Positions 1-8,351 of a DNA stretch of 60,853 nucleotides are shown here, in pieces. Each line of letters starts with the position of its first letter. Positions within the stretch are counted from its first letter, which is position 1. The translations under genes were made by a program, and so were the position numbers. Source of the stretch: Candidatus Aquabacterium excrementipullorum (GTDB lineage Bacteria; Pseudomonadota; Gammaproteobacteria; Burkholderiales; Burkholderiaceae_C); assembly GCA_019112875.1 (NCBI GenBank), contig DXIO01000022.1:1-60853 (forward strand). The letters are read 5' to 3'. Under the pieces are notes generated by a model that searched no databases, was not told the origin of the DNA, and saw only the letters and a list, made by a program, of their open reading frames with translations.

Positions 1-120
1 TCGGAATCGATCGAAGAACAAAGCATAAGCTCTATCCATCTTTCAAATTCATGAGTATCTGGCACAACACTTGCACCAAACACCCACGCTTATCGGCTGT
101 TAATTTTTAAAGAACGTTTC
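1..120 (-). promoter_or_regulatory. rRNA operon leader with boxA-like element
   Basis: Read on the minus strand, bases 115-101 give GTTCTTTAAAAATTA, the boxA-like antitermination element found ahead of 16S rRNA genes in Burkholderiales. The A/T-rich composition contrasts with the GC-rich surroundings. The 5' end of 16S rRNA (AGAGTTTGATC) is not present, so the rRNA gene must start left of the window. That an rrn operon lies there is inferred from this leader. Confidence 0.7.
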
Positions 121-202
121 GCTTTGGCGCCTTGCTTTTCAGCTTTGCTGCCTGACCTGCTTTGCTGCTTTGTTTGCAGCGCCGTGATCAGCGAAGAACG
201 CA

Positions 203-232
203 ATTATGGCATGGTTTTGACAGCGTGCGCAA
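203..232 (-). promoter_or_regulatory. probable rrn promoter, sigma-70 type
   Basis: On the minus strand a CATAAT -10 element (208-203) lies 18 bases after a TTGCGC -35-like element (232-227). It reads toward the boxA-like leader about 90 bases downstream. The position and A/T-rich tract just upstream (about 240-262) fit an rRNA promoter with an UP-like element. The -35 is a poor match, so the exact start is uncertain. Confidence 0.5.
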
Positions 233-239
233 GCCCTGT

Positions 240-633
240 CGAAAAAAGATCAAAAAAGTTCTGCGGCCCGGTTTCGGCCGCCGTGCGGACCTTTGGCCGA
301 CGGGGACGCAAGGCTCGGCGGCGAAGGTGTGCACGGAGCGGTCACACTCCCTCTATATGTGCGCCGAAGGCGATGGCATCGGGCCACAGACAGCAGCGCC
401 TTGTTGCTCACCAAGAGGGCCGCATCGCGCCGCATGCGCCGCAGCCGAGTGTTGGCCGCAGGCCGTCGGGCGTCAGCACCCGGGTCGGCTCGATGCGCAG
501 CCAACCACCACTCATCAACTAGTGAGACACTGCGCCGGGCAGTCGACGAGGGCGTCGGCGCATCGAGTCAATGCGGCCGGACATCGAAGGTCTGGTTGTC
601 TGCGCCGTGGCAGCACGGCATGTGAGGAGTGCC
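240..633. other. intergenic, no gene recognised
   Basis: Region between the rrn promoter and rsmE. Several open frames cross it but their translations are Arg/Ala-rich, lack ribosome binding sites and resemble no family. It presumably holds the upstream activating region of the rrn promoter and the rsmE promoter, but I cannot place the latter. Confidence 0.5.
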
Positions 634-1383
634 GTGGGATTGCGTCTGTTCTTGAGGGATGTGGTGCTGAGCGAAGGGCTGGCCTTGTCGCTGCCGGAGG
701 GCGCCGCGCGGCATGTGCAGGTGCTGCGGCAGCAGCCGGGTGATACGGTGGTGCTGTTCGATGGGCGTGGCGGCGAGTGGACGGCGCGTGTCACGCAGAT
801 GGGACGCCGGGACGTGAGCGTCGCGGTTGAGGCACGGCAGGACGTGGACCGGGAGTTGCCCGTGGCGGTGACATTGGCCCTGGGCATGCCGGCCAACGAC
901 CGCATGGACGCGCTGGTGGAAAAGGCGGCAGAACTGGGCGTGGCAGCCATTCAGCCCCTGGTGTGCGAGCGCTCGGTGCTGAGGCTGGACGGCGAGCGTG
1001 CGGCCAAGAAGGTGGCGCACTGGCAATCGGTGGCGGAGGCGGCCTGCGAGCAGAGCGGGCGGACCCGGGTGCCGATGGTGCATGCGGTGCAGCCCCTGAA
1101 GCATTGGCTGGAGGCTGCTGATGCAGGCCAGCACCGGGCCTTGCTGAGTTTCAATCCACAGCTGTCAGGCCTGCAATGGCTGCAGCAGGCGGATCGGTTG
1201 CGGCCTCAGGCTTCACATCCGGGGCTGTGCTTTCTCAGCGGGCCGGAGGGCGGATTGACGGAGGCGGAGGAAGCGCGGGCGCGTGAGCTGGGCTGGACGC
1301 CGGCGGGGCTGGGTGCCCGCGTTCTGCGCGCGGACACGGCGCCCTTGATGATGCTGTCGCTGGTAGCGGGGCAGTTGTCGTGA
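634..1383 (+). CDS. rsmE: 16S rRNA (uracil(1498)-N3)-methyltransferase RsmE
   Basis: RsmE methylates N3 of U1498 in 16S rRNA using S-adenosylmethionine in the assembled small subunit. The 249-residue product has the family N-terminus GLRLFL, the central segment MPANDRMDALVEKAAELGV, and the SPOUT-type trefoil-knot SAM site near the C-terminus, seen as SGPEGGL at about 202-208 and LGARVLRADTAP at about 226-237. I chose the GTG at 634 because GAGGAG lies four bases upstream and the protein then begins where family members do; an in-frame ATG at 571 would add an unrelated Ala/Val-rich tail. It ends 18 bases before the convergent RlmL-like gene. Confidence 0.93.
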   Translation: MGLRLFLRDVVLSEGLALSLPEGAARHVQVLRQQPGDTVVLFDGRGGEWTARVTQMGRRDVSVAVEARQDVDRELPVAVTLALGMPANDRMDALVEKAAELGVAAIQPLVCERSVLRLDGERAAKKVAHWQSVAEAACEQSGRTRVPMVHAVQPLKHWLEAADAGQHRALLSFNPQLSGLQWLQQADRLRPQASHPGLCFLSGPEGGLTEAEEARARELGWTPAGLGARVLRADTAPLMMLSLVAGQLS

Positions 1384-1401
1384 GACAAAGCGGCGATGGC
1401 G

Positions 1402-2922
1402 TCAGGCTTGGTCGGTGTCAGCCTCGGGCTGGACTGGAGCGCGCGCCGAACCCGAGACCAGGTCGAAGCGGAACAGGCGGCATTCGATGGGGCCGTTGAA
1501 CATGACGACGCGGCGGCTTTCCTTGAGGCGCATGGCGCTGGGCAGCTTCATGTCGGGGCTGAGGACCCAGGCGGTCCAGCCGCTGTACTGGCGCTTCCAA
1601 TGGGAGGCCAGGCGGGAGAAGAAGTCGCTGGCGCCCTGCTGATCGATGAAATCCTCGCGGGCGTTGCGGACGCCGCCGCCATGGCCCGTGCCCTTGGGGT
1701 CGATGCGCTCGCCGTAGGGCGGGTTGAACATGAGGATGCCGCCATCGGCGGGCGCAGGGCGCTGCAGGGCGTCGGCCGTCTTGAACTCGATGGCGTGCAG
1801 CACGCCCGCGCGCTCTGCATTGCGCGTGGCGAAGTCGGTCATGCGGAAGGAGACATCGCCGGTGTAGATGCGCACGGCGGGTGCATGGACGCGCTCACGC
1901 GCCTGCTGCTTGAGCTGCTGCCAGATGCCGAGGTGCGCGGCGAAGGGGCGCAGGCGCTCGAAGGCGAAGCGGCGCTGCAGGCCCGCAGCGATGCCGCAGG
2001 CGATCTGGGCTGCCTCGATGGCGATGGTGCCGGAGCCGCAGCAGGGGTCGAGCAGGGGGCCATCTTCGGCGCGGCCTTTCCAGCCGGCGGCGGCCAGCAT
2101 GGCGGCGGCCAGGGTTTCCTTGAGCGGGGCTTCGCCCTTGTCCTCGCGCCAGCCGCGCTTGAAGAGGGCTTCGCCGGAGGTGTCCACGTACAGATAGGCG
2201 ACGTCGCCATCGAGGTGGAGTTGCAGGCTGAGGTCGGGGTGGCGGGTGTCGACGTCGGGGCGTTCGCCGAACTGGTCGCGCAGGTGGTCGCAGACGGCGT
2301 CCTTGATGCGCAGGCCGGCGAAGTTCAGGCTCTGCAGCGGGCTGTGGCGGGCGGTGACGTCGACGCGCAAGGTGTGGCGCGGGGTGATCCAGTCGTCCCA
2401 CTGGACGCTGCGGGCCAGGTGGTAGAGCTGGTCTTCGCTGGCGTAGGGGCCCAGGGCCACGCGCCACAGCACGCGCTGGGCGAGGCGGCTGTGCAGGTTG
2501 AGCAGGAAGACGGCGCGAACCATGGTGCGTGCCAGCTCGCTGCTGAGATCGAAAGACAGGTCGGTGGCGCCGCGTGCCTGCGCGACAGGGGCCACGCGAA
2601 CACCACCACGCTGGGGGCTGATCTCCAGCGCCAGTCCCTGGAGCCACGGTGCGATCTCTTCGGCCAGCAAGGGCTCGACGCCAGCGGCGCAGGACAGGAA
2701 GAGCACGGGGGTGAGGTCACGGCGGACAGGGGCTGGCGCAGGACGCCGCTGATGCGCCGGCGCCCCTGCATCGCGGCCTGGGCCACGGCCGGCACCCTGG
2801 TCAAACCGGCCTTGCGTGCCGCCTCGGCTGCCGGGCGCATCGTCGCGGCGGGGGGCGCCTGGGCGATCCTGCGGAGCGCGGCCAGGCGGGCCGGGACGAC
2901 GACGGGGAGGCGTGGAGTTCAT
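1402..2922 (-). CDS. THUMP-domain rRNA guanine-N2 methyltransferase, RlmL-like
   Basis: Class I SAM-dependent RNA methyltransferase related to the N-terminal half of E. coli RlmL, which makes m2G2445 in 23S rRNA. The C-terminal RlmK half is absent, as is usual in this group. Visible parts are a THUMP-type RNA-binding region (roughly 115-225), the SAM motif LLDPCCGSGTIAIEAA (about 288-303) and the N2-methylase motif FNPPYGER (about 397-404). The first 100 or so residues are a Pro/Arg/Gly-rich, probably disordered tail. Start taken at MNSTPPRRR; a longer in-frame opening to 3072 runs into the neighbouring gene. It is the last gene of a leftward series after DUF599. Confidence 0.85.
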   Translation of the reverse strand: MNSTPPRRRPGPPGRAPQDRPGAPRRDDAPGSRGGTQGRFDQGAGRGPGRDAGAPAHQRRPAPAPVRRDLTPVLFLSCAAGVEPLLAEEIAPWLQGLALEISPQRGGVRVAPVAQARGATDLSFDLSSELARTMVRAVFLLNLHSRLAQRVLWRVALGPYASEDQLYHLARSVQWDDWITPRHTLRVDVTARHSPLQSLNFAGLRIKDAVCDHLRDQFGERPDVDTRHPDLSLQLHLDGDVAYLYVDTSGEALFKRGWREDKGEAPLKETLAAAMLAAAGWKGRAEDGPLLDPCCGSGTIAIEAAQIACGIAAGLQRRFAFERLRPFAAHLGIWQQLKQQARERVHAPAVRIYTGDVSFRMTDFATRNAERAGVLHAIEFKTADALQRPAPADGGILMFNPPYGERIDPKGTGHGGGVRNAREDFIDQQGASDFFSRLASHWKRQYSGWTAWVLSPDMKLPSAMRLKESRRVVMFNGPIECRLFRFDLVSGSARAPVQPEADTDQA

Positions 2923-2996
2923 GGCGGAAGGATAGCGGCAGGGGAGCCACACCGCAGCCCCCAGGGTGAGGATGGCGGCGCCTCGGCGCCGGAGGA

Positions 2997-3737
2997 TCAG
3001 AGGTGCCCGGGGGCGTCCGCGCGCAGGATGGCGGAGACGTCCGAGCGGAACTCGCGGCGGAACAGCACCCACAGCACGGCCAGGGTGAGCAGCACGAACA
3101 CGCCCGGCGAGATGAACCAGCCGATGACGGCGAAGGACATGTAATAGGCTCGCAGGCCGTCAGCGAAGCTTTCGGCGGCCATGCCCATCAGGCGGCCGGC
3201 ACGGTCGGCGTACTCGTCGCGGTCGGCCACGCCGGAGTCGAACACCTCGACATTGGGCGCCGCGCCGACCAGGATGGCGCCGAAGGAATAGACACGCATC
3301 GACCAGGTGAAGCGGAAGAACGCGTAGATGAAGACCACGAGCAGCGTCATGATCTTCAGGTCGAAGATCAGCATGGAGGTGCGGGCGGCGAAGGGCAGGT
3401 CCTGCACGAGGCCGGTGGCCTTTTCGCTGGTGCCGAGCACGGCCAGCAGGCCGCCAAGCACCAGGATGGTGGTGGAGGCCCAGAAAGACGGGCTGGCCGA
3501 GAGGTTCTGCACCACGGCCGCATCGACGATGCGCTGATCGCGGAAGGTGACCTGGCGCATCCACAGCTTGCGGTAGTGGTTGGTGCTGGACAGCAGGGTG
3601 CGCTGGACCTTGGCGCGCCAGTCAGCGAAGAGGGCGTAGCCGATCCAGCCGCCGATGAAGAGCGCCAGCGCGGCCCAGTCCTGCCAGGGCAGGACGGTGA
3701 TGAGACGCTCGATCAGGTTGGTGGGCAGTGACGGCAT
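2997..3737 (-). CDS. DUF599 family membrane protein
   Basis: A 246-residue integral membrane protein matching the DUF599 family, whose function is unknown. Hydrophobic segments lie at about 19-40, 85-103, 120-145 and 205-228. The motifs WRAKVQRTLLSSTNHYRKLWM and RVYSFGAILVGA between segments are typical of the family. It sits 39 bases after rpoN and 74 bases before the RlmL-like gene, all on the same strand, so it is probably co-transcribed with them. The context gives no clue to its role. Confidence 0.85.
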   Translation of the reverse strand: MPSLPTNLIERLITVLPWQDWAALALFIGGWIGYALFADWRAKVQRTLLSSTNHYRKLWMRQVTFRDQRIVDAAVVQNLSASPSFWASTTILVLGGLLAVLGTSEKATGLVQDLPFAARTSMLIFDLKIMTLLVVFIYAFFRFTWSMRVYSFGAILVGAAPNVEVFDSGVADRDEYADRAGRLMGMAAESFADGLRAYYMSFAVIGWFISPGVFVLLTLAVLWVLFRREFRSDVSAILRADAPGHL

Positions 3738-3776
3738 GGACGCGGGAAACGAAAAGCGGCGGCTCGGCGCGGGCGC

Positions 3777-5330
3777 TCAGAGCGCCTTGCGCAGGTTGGC
3801 CGGGGCGATCTTGAGGGCTTCGCGGTACTTGGCCACGGTGCGGCGCGCCACCTGGATGCCTTGCTCTTCGAGCATGCTGCTGAGCTGGCTGTCGGACAGG
3901 GGTTTTTTCGCATCCTCGGCGGAGACGAGCTGCTTGATGAGCGCACGCACCGCCGTGCTGGACGCGTTGCCGCCGGCCTCGGTGTTGAGCGAGGAGCCGA
4001 AGAAGTACTTGAGTTCGAAGGTGCCGAAGGGCGTGTTCATGTACTTGGCCGTGGTCACGCGCGAGATGGTCGATTCGTGCAGGCCGAGTTCGTCGGCGAT
4101 CTCGCGCAGCACCAGCGGCTTCATCGCGATCTCGCCGTGGCTGAAGAAGTTTTTCTGGCGATCGACGATGGCCTGCGACACGCGCAGGATGGTGTCGAAG
4201 CGCTGCTGGATGTTCTTGACGAACCAGCGGGCCTCCTGCAAGCGCGAGCTCATGCCGGCGTGGCCTTCGGACGCCGCACTGCCACGAGGCGCGCGGCTTT
4301 GCTTGAGCGCCTGAGCGTACAGATCGTTGATGCGCAGCTTGGGCATCACGTCGGGGTTGAGCACGACCTTGAAGCCGCGCCCCGATTTCTGCACGATGAC
4401 GTCGGGCACGATGATGTTGGCCTCGGCGCGCGTGAAGGCCCGGCCCGGCTTGGGCTCGAGCTGCACGATCATGGCCTGGGCATCCCTGAGCAGGGCCTCG
4501 TCGGCGCCGGTGGCGGCCATGAGCTTCTTGAAGTCACGGCGGGCCAGCAGTTCGAGGTGGCTCTTGCAGATGAGGATGGCGATGGCCTGGGCCTCGCAGC
4601 GCTCGCGGGCGCGCAACTGCAGGATCAGGCACTCGGACAGGTCGGCCGCGCCCACGCCCAGCGGGTCGAGGTTCTGCAGCCAGCGCAAGGCGCAACGCAG
4701 GCGCGAGAGCACCTCGTCACGCATCTCTTCGTCGGCGTCCTCAGAAAGCAGGGATTCGGCGATCTCTTCGAGCGGGTCGGCCAGGTAGCCGTCCTCGTTC
4801 AAGGATTCGATGAGCATGTCGACCGCGGCCATGTCCTGCGGCGACAGGCGGGTGCCGCGCAGCTGCTGGCGCAGGTGCTCGGCCAGGCTGATGGCGATGC
4901 TGTTGCGCTCGAGCGGGTCGAAGTCGTCGTCATCGTTGTTGCGCGACGGGGTTTCGCGAATGCCGTCGAAATCGTCGCGCTCGGTGCCGTTTTCCCAGTC
5001 GTCGCGCTCGGTGGTGCCGAGTTCGGCCGTGTCCAGGCCGGCACCTTCGGCCGGGGCTTCGCTCCCCTCGCTGGACGAGGCGCTGCTTTCAGCGTCGCGC
5101 GTCTCTTCGCGCTGCAGGCGTTCGGACTGCTGGCGCTCGGCATCGAGGCTGACCAGGCTGTTGTCGAAACCACCCTCGTCTTCCGGCTCCAGGAAGGGGT
5201 TCTGTTCCAGCATCTGCTCGACCTCCTGGTGGAGTTCGAGCGTGGACAGTTGCAGCAGGCGGATGGACTGCTGCAGTTGCGGCGTGAGCGCCAGGTGCTG
5301 CGAGAGCCGGAACTGCAAGGAGGGCTTCAT
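3777..5330 (-). CDS. rpoN: RNA polymerase sigma-54 factor RpoN
   Basis: Sigma-54 directs RNA polymerase to -24/-12 promoters that need AAA+ enhancer-binding proteins. The 517-residue protein has the Gln/Leu-rich region I at the N-terminus (QFRLSQHLALTPQLQQSIRL), a very acidic region II (about 50-160), the core-binding region, a helix-turn-helix (about 370-400, ending ISRVTTAKYMNTPFG) and the RpoN box ARRTVAKYREAL near the C-terminus. It lies 15 bases after lptB, the conserved betaproteobacterial order. Downstream there is DUF599 rather than the hpf/ptsN genes that often follow rpoN. Confidence 0.96.
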   Translation of the reverse strand: MKPSLQFRLSQHLALTPQLQQSIRLLQLSTLELHQEVEQMLEQNPFLEPEDEGGFDNSLVSLDAERQQSERLQREETRDAESSASSSEGSEAPAEGAGLDTAELGTTERDDWENGTERDDFDGIRETPSRNNDDDDFDPLERNSIAISLAEHLRQQLRGTRLSPQDMAAVDMLIESLNEDGYLADPLEEIAESLLSEDADEEMRDEVLSRLRCALRWLQNLDPLGVGAADLSECLILQLRARERCEAQAIAILICKSHLELLARRDFKKLMAATGADEALLRDAQAMIVQLEPKPGRAFTRAEANIIVPDVIVQKSGRGFKVVLNPDVMPKLRINDLYAQALKQSRAPRGSAASEGHAGMSSRLQEARWFVKNIQQRFDTILRVSQAIVDRQKNFFSHGEIAMKPLVLREIADELGLHESTISRVTTAKYMNTPFGTFELKYFFGSSLNTEAGGNASSTAVRALIKQLVSAEDAKKPLSDSQLSSMLEEQGIQVARRTVAKYREALKIAPANLRKAL

Positions 5331-5345
5331 GGACTGCCAGCGCCC

Positions 5346-6140
5346 TTACATGCGGAAGTGCTCGCCCAAATAGACCTTGCGGACCTCGGCGTTGTGGATG
5401 ATCTCGGAGGGGCGGCCTTCGGCCAGCACGCGCCCCTCGCTGATGATGTAGGCGCGGTCGCAGATGCCGAGGGTTTCGCGCACGTTGTGGTCGGTGATCA
5501 GCACGCCGATGCCACGCCCCTTGAGGAAGCTGATGATGCGCTGGATCTCGATCACGGCGATCGGGTCGACACCGGCGAAGGGTTCATCGAGCAGGATGAA
5601 GCGCGGCTGCGTGGCCAGGGCCCTGGCGATCTCGACGCGGCGGCGCTCCCCCCCGGACAGCGCCAGCGACGGGCTGGTGCGCAGGCGCTCGATGCTCAGG
5701 TCGTGCAGCAGGGTGTTCAGACGCTGCTCGATCACGGCGGAGGAGAGCGGCTTGCCGCGCTCGTCGACCTGCAGTTCGAGCACGGCGCGGATGTTCTCTT
5801 CGACGTTGAGCTTGCGGAAGATGGAGGCTTCCTGCGGCAGGTAGCTCAGGCCCATGCGCGAGCGCTGGTGGATGGGCAGGCGCTCGACGCGCTGGCCGTC
5901 GATGTCGATCATGCCGGCGTCGGCGCGCACCAGGCCCACGATCATGTAGAAGCTGGTGGTCTTGCCGGCGCCATTGGGGCCCAGCAGGCCGACGACCTCG
6001 CCGGCGCCCACGGCCACGTGGACGTCATGAACGACAGTGCGGGCGCCGTAGCGCTTCTTGAGGCCCTCGGCGCGCAGCTGGCTGGCGGGCGCCGCAGGCG
6101 CGGCAGGGGTGCCGGTGGTGGTCGGGGAAGCGTCCGGCAT
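5346..6140 (-). CDS. lptB: LPS export ABC transporter ATP-binding protein LptB
   Basis: LptB is the cytoplasmic ATPase of the LptB2FGC machine that extracts lipopolysaccharide from the inner membrane and pushes it along the LptA bridge. The 264-residue protein shows Walker [10 protein letters not shown], the Q-loop, the signature [14 protein letters not shown] and Walker [14 protein letters not shown], with the H-loop in ITDHNVRE. It has about 22 extra Thr/Ala/Pro-rich residues before the usual start. Its ATG shares one base with the lptA stop (TGATG), so translation is probably coupled. Confidence 0.95.
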   Translation of the reverse strand: MPDASPTTTGTPAAPAAPASQLRAEGLKKRYGARTVVHDVHVAVGAGEVVGLLGPNGAGKTTSFYMIVGLVRADAGMIDIDGQRVERLPIHQRSRMGLSYLPQEASIFRKLNVEENIRAVLELQVDERGKPLSSAVIEQRLNTLLHDLSIERLRTSPSLALSGGERRRVEIARALATQPRFILLDEPFAGVDPIAVIEIQRIISFLKGRGIGVLITDHNVRETLGICDRAYIISEGRVLAEGRPSEIIHNAEVRKVYLGEHFRM

Positions 6141-6886
6141 CAGCGGGTGCTCTCCAGGGCGGGTTGCGACAAGGTGCCGGACGGAGCCAGCTTGGCGCCA
6201 TCGCGCGACGTTGCCGGGCGCGGCGCCGAGGCCGCATCGTTGCGCGGCGCGATCACGCCACGCACGCGGCCGCCCGTGGTGGGCGAGCCGGTGGTGCCGC
6301 CACCGCTGGCGCCGCCGGCCACCTGGAAGACCTCGGTCTTGTTGTCGTAGACGATGCTCTGGCCCACGACCTCATCGGCCACCGTGGCCCCGTTGAGCCG
6401 GCGCATCACGGCGCGGCCCTTGAAGTAGACCTTGTCGCCCTGGCCGTCGTATTCGATGCGCTCGGCTTCGCCTTCGATGTATTCATCCAGGCCTTCGCGG
6501 CGCTGGCGGAAGTAGGCGCGGCCGCCGGCGCCGTTGGTGGCGACGGCCATCTGCGAGCCATCGGCCACCTGGCGGACCTCGACCCTCGCCGCGCGCAGAA
6601 CGATGGTGCCCTTGGTGATCTCGACGTTGCCGGTGAGCACGTTGACGCGCTGGTTGTCGTCGACACGGGCGTTGTCGGCCGCGAAGTTGAGCGGCTGGAA
6701 CCGGTCCGAGCGGTCGGCCCAGGCGGGTGCCGCGGCCAGCGACAGCACGGCAAGCGCGGCAAGCGACAGGCGGCGCGCCGCCGGCACCGTCAGCAGGGCC
6801 GGCAGACCGGAACGGGAAGACTCAGCGGTAAGGGATGAGGGCACGGGCATGCGGGAAAACACCATCGGCATGAATTTTGCATTCAT
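6140..6886 (-). CDS. lptA: periplasmic LPS transport protein LptA
   Basis: LptA forms the periplasmic beta-jellyroll bridge that carries lipopolysaccharide to the outer membrane. After a long positively charged N-terminus comes a Sec signal core with a likely cut at APAWA/DRSD (about residue 57). The OstA-like domain follows, with the family segments [34 protein letters not shown] and [13 protein letters not shown]. The C-terminus is Ala/Pro/Ser-rich. The true start may be one of several later ATGs (to about 6850), since no upstream ribosome site is clear. Unusually, lptC is not upstream; the next gene is dsbA. Confidence 0.9.
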   Translation of the reverse strand: MNAKFMPMVFSRMPVPSSLTAESSRSGLPALLTVPAARRLSLAALAVLSLAAAPAWADRSDRFQPLNFAADNARVDDNQRVNVLTGNVEITKGTIVLRAARVEVRQVADGSQMAVATNGAGGRAYFRQRREGLDEYIEGEAERIEYDGQGDKVYFKGRAVMRRLNGATVADEVVGQSIVYDNKTEVFQVAGGASGGGTTGSPTTGGRVRGVIAPRNDAASAPRPATSRDGAKLAPSGTLSQPALESTR

Positions 6887-6948
6887 TCTAGCCGTGAAGC
6901 CCGCCGGCTGGACAGGCTTTGGCGATGATGTCCGTGCAAATCCTCCGG

Positions 6949-6973
6949 GAAAGCCCCGCGAACGGGGGCTTTC
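6949..6973 (-). terminator. hairpin after dsbA
   Basis: Inverted repeat GAAAGCCCC / GGGGCTTTC with a short loop, 13 bases past the dsbA stop on the minus strand. The stem ends in T residues but no long T tract follows, so it is either a weak intrinsic terminator or a processing/stability hairpin separating dsbA from lptA. Confidence 0.5.
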
Positions 6974-6985
6974 GGAGCGAGCAGT

Positions 6986-7645
6986 TTACTTGGCCTTGCG
7001 GGCCAGACCGATCAGGTAATCGGTGGTGGCCAGGGCCTTCTCGGGCGTGCCGTTGAGCGACACCGAAGTGAAGTAACGACCGGCCACACCCACGGTGGGC
7101 ACACCGTCGATCTTGTAGGCGTCCATCAAGGTGCGGGCCTGAGCGGACTTGGTCTGCAGCGCGAAGGAGTTGTACATGGACAGGAACTTGGCCTTGTCCA
7201 CGCCCTGCTTGGCCACCCAGTCACCGATCAGCTCGGGCTTGTCGAGCTTGAGCTGCTCTTCGTGGATGGCGTGGAAGACCTTGGCGTGCAGCTGCGGGAT
7301 CAGGCCCAGGGCCTCGATCGCGAAATACAGGCGCTGATGCGCCGCGAAGGGGTTCTCGCGGAAGGCCACGGGCACGCGCTTGAAAACCACGTCAGGCGGC
7401 AGCTTGGCCACCCAGGCAGCCAGGAAGGGCTCGAAGTGGAAGCAGTGCGGGCAGCCGTACCAGAAGAACTCGACCACCTCGATCTTGCCCGCGGGCGCTG
7501 ACACAGGGGCAGGCTGCGAGAGCTTGACGTAGTTGGTGCCTTCGACCGGCCCTTGCGCATGGGCCGACTGCCAAGGGGCGAGGCCCGTGGCCAAACCCAT
7601 GCCGGCGATCGCGGCGGTCTGCTTGGAAAACTCTCGGCGGTTCAT
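6986..7645 (-). CDS. dsbA: thiol:disulfide interchange protein DsbA
   Basis: DsbA oxidises cysteine pairs in exported proteins and is re-oxidised by DsbB. The 219-residue protein has a thioredoxin fold with the DsbA-type active site CPHC at 65-68 in the segment VVEFFWYGCPHCFHFEP, and the cis-Pro region DGVPTVGVAGRY. The signal peptide begins NRREFSKQTAA and ends AHAQ (about 31); RREFSK is a twin-arginine-like motif, unusual because DsbA proteins are normally Sec/SRP substrates. It follows the SPOR-domain gene with a 20-base gap and is probably co-transcribed with it. Confidence 0.94.
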   Translation of the reverse strand: MNRREFSKQTAAIAGMGLATGLAPWQSAHAQGPVEGTNYVKLSQPAPVSAPAGKIEVVEFFWYGCPHCFHFEPFLAAWVAKLPPDVVFKRVPVAFRENPFAAHQRLYFAIEALGLIPQLHAKVFHAIHEEQLKLDKPELIGDWVAKQGVDKAKFLSMYNSFALQTKSAQARTLMDAYKIDGVPTVGVAGRYFTSVSLNGTPEKALATTDYLIGLARKAK

Positions 7646-7665
7646 CTAGACGGTGTCCTTTCTGT

Positions 7666-8328
7666 TCACTTCTGGACGCGCACCAGTGCCGTGTCGATGC
7701 CGCTGCCCGAGAGCTTGACCCGGACTTCCTCGGCCAGTTCCCTTTGGGCGAAGGGCCCCAGGCGGACTCGGTACATGGTGCGGCCGTTGACCTCGCGCTC
7801 GGAGATGCGGGCCTCCAGGCCCAGCATCGACAGCTTGGCGCGCTGCTGTTCAGCTTCGGCCGAGCTGCCATAGGCGCCGGCCTGCACATAGAAGCTCAAC
7901 GCATCGGCCGCCGGGTTGGTGGACACCGGCTCGCTGCCCGACAGGATGGCCGCGGGATTGCGGACAGACGAGGCGGCCGAGGCCGGCGCGCTGGCCGGTT
8001 TGGCGGGCTCCGCGGGCGCGGGCTTGGCCGATGCGGGCGAGGCCGGGGCGGATGCGGCGTTGGCCGGATCGGTCGCGACGTCTTCCACAATGGGCTTGGG
8101 CACCGGCTTGGGCTTGGCCGGGTTGTTGCCGTACAACGGGGAGTTGGGATCCCAGTTCTTGTTGTGCTCGGCCTCGGCGGCGTCCTGTTCGGCGGTGCGC
8201 TGGGGCACCTTGTCGACGAAGGGCAGCGGCACCTTGGTGACGTACAGGGCCACGCCCAGCGCCAGCGCCAGGCCGATCAACAGGCCCACGATCATGCCGA
8301 GGAAGAAACCTCCGCGTTGGGATTTCAT
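7666..8328 (-). CDS. SPOR domain-containing membrane protein
   Basis: FtsN-like architecture: a short basic cytoplasmic start, one transmembrane helix (about 8-31, GFFLGMIVGLLIGLALALGV), a long Ala/Pro/Ser-rich periplasmic linker, and a C-terminal SPOR domain (about 145-220) that in this family binds denuded glycan strands at the septum. Start placed at 8328 because AAAGGA sits nine bases upstream; a GTG at 8355 would overlap the argS stop and lacks a site. It lies between argS and dsbA, an arrangement common in Burkholderiales. Direct involvement in division is inferred from the domain only. Confidence 0.88.
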   Translation of the reverse strand: MKSQRGGFFLGMIVGLLIGLALALGVALYVTKVPLPFVDKVPQRTAEQDAAEAEHNKNWDPNSPLYGNNPAKPKPVPKPIVEDVATDPANAASAPASPASAKPAPAEPAKPASAPASAASSVRNPAAILSGSEPVSTNPAADALSFYVQAGAYGSSAEAEQQRAKLSMLGLEARISEREVNGRTMYRVRLGPFAQRELAEEVRVKLSGSGIDTALVRVQK

Positions 8329-8351
8329 AGAGGAGCGTCCTTTGTTGGGGA

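Noticed and set aside
1396..3144. 582-codon open frame on the plus strand opposite the RlmL-like gene
   Set aside because: Antisense shadow of a GC-rich gene; translation is Ala/Gly/Val/Glu repeats with no family, while the minus strand encodes clear THUMP and NPPY motifs.
3861..6350. 829-codon plus-strand frame across rpoN and lptB
   Set aside because: Spans two well-identified genes on the other strand; composition typical of third-position GC shadows.
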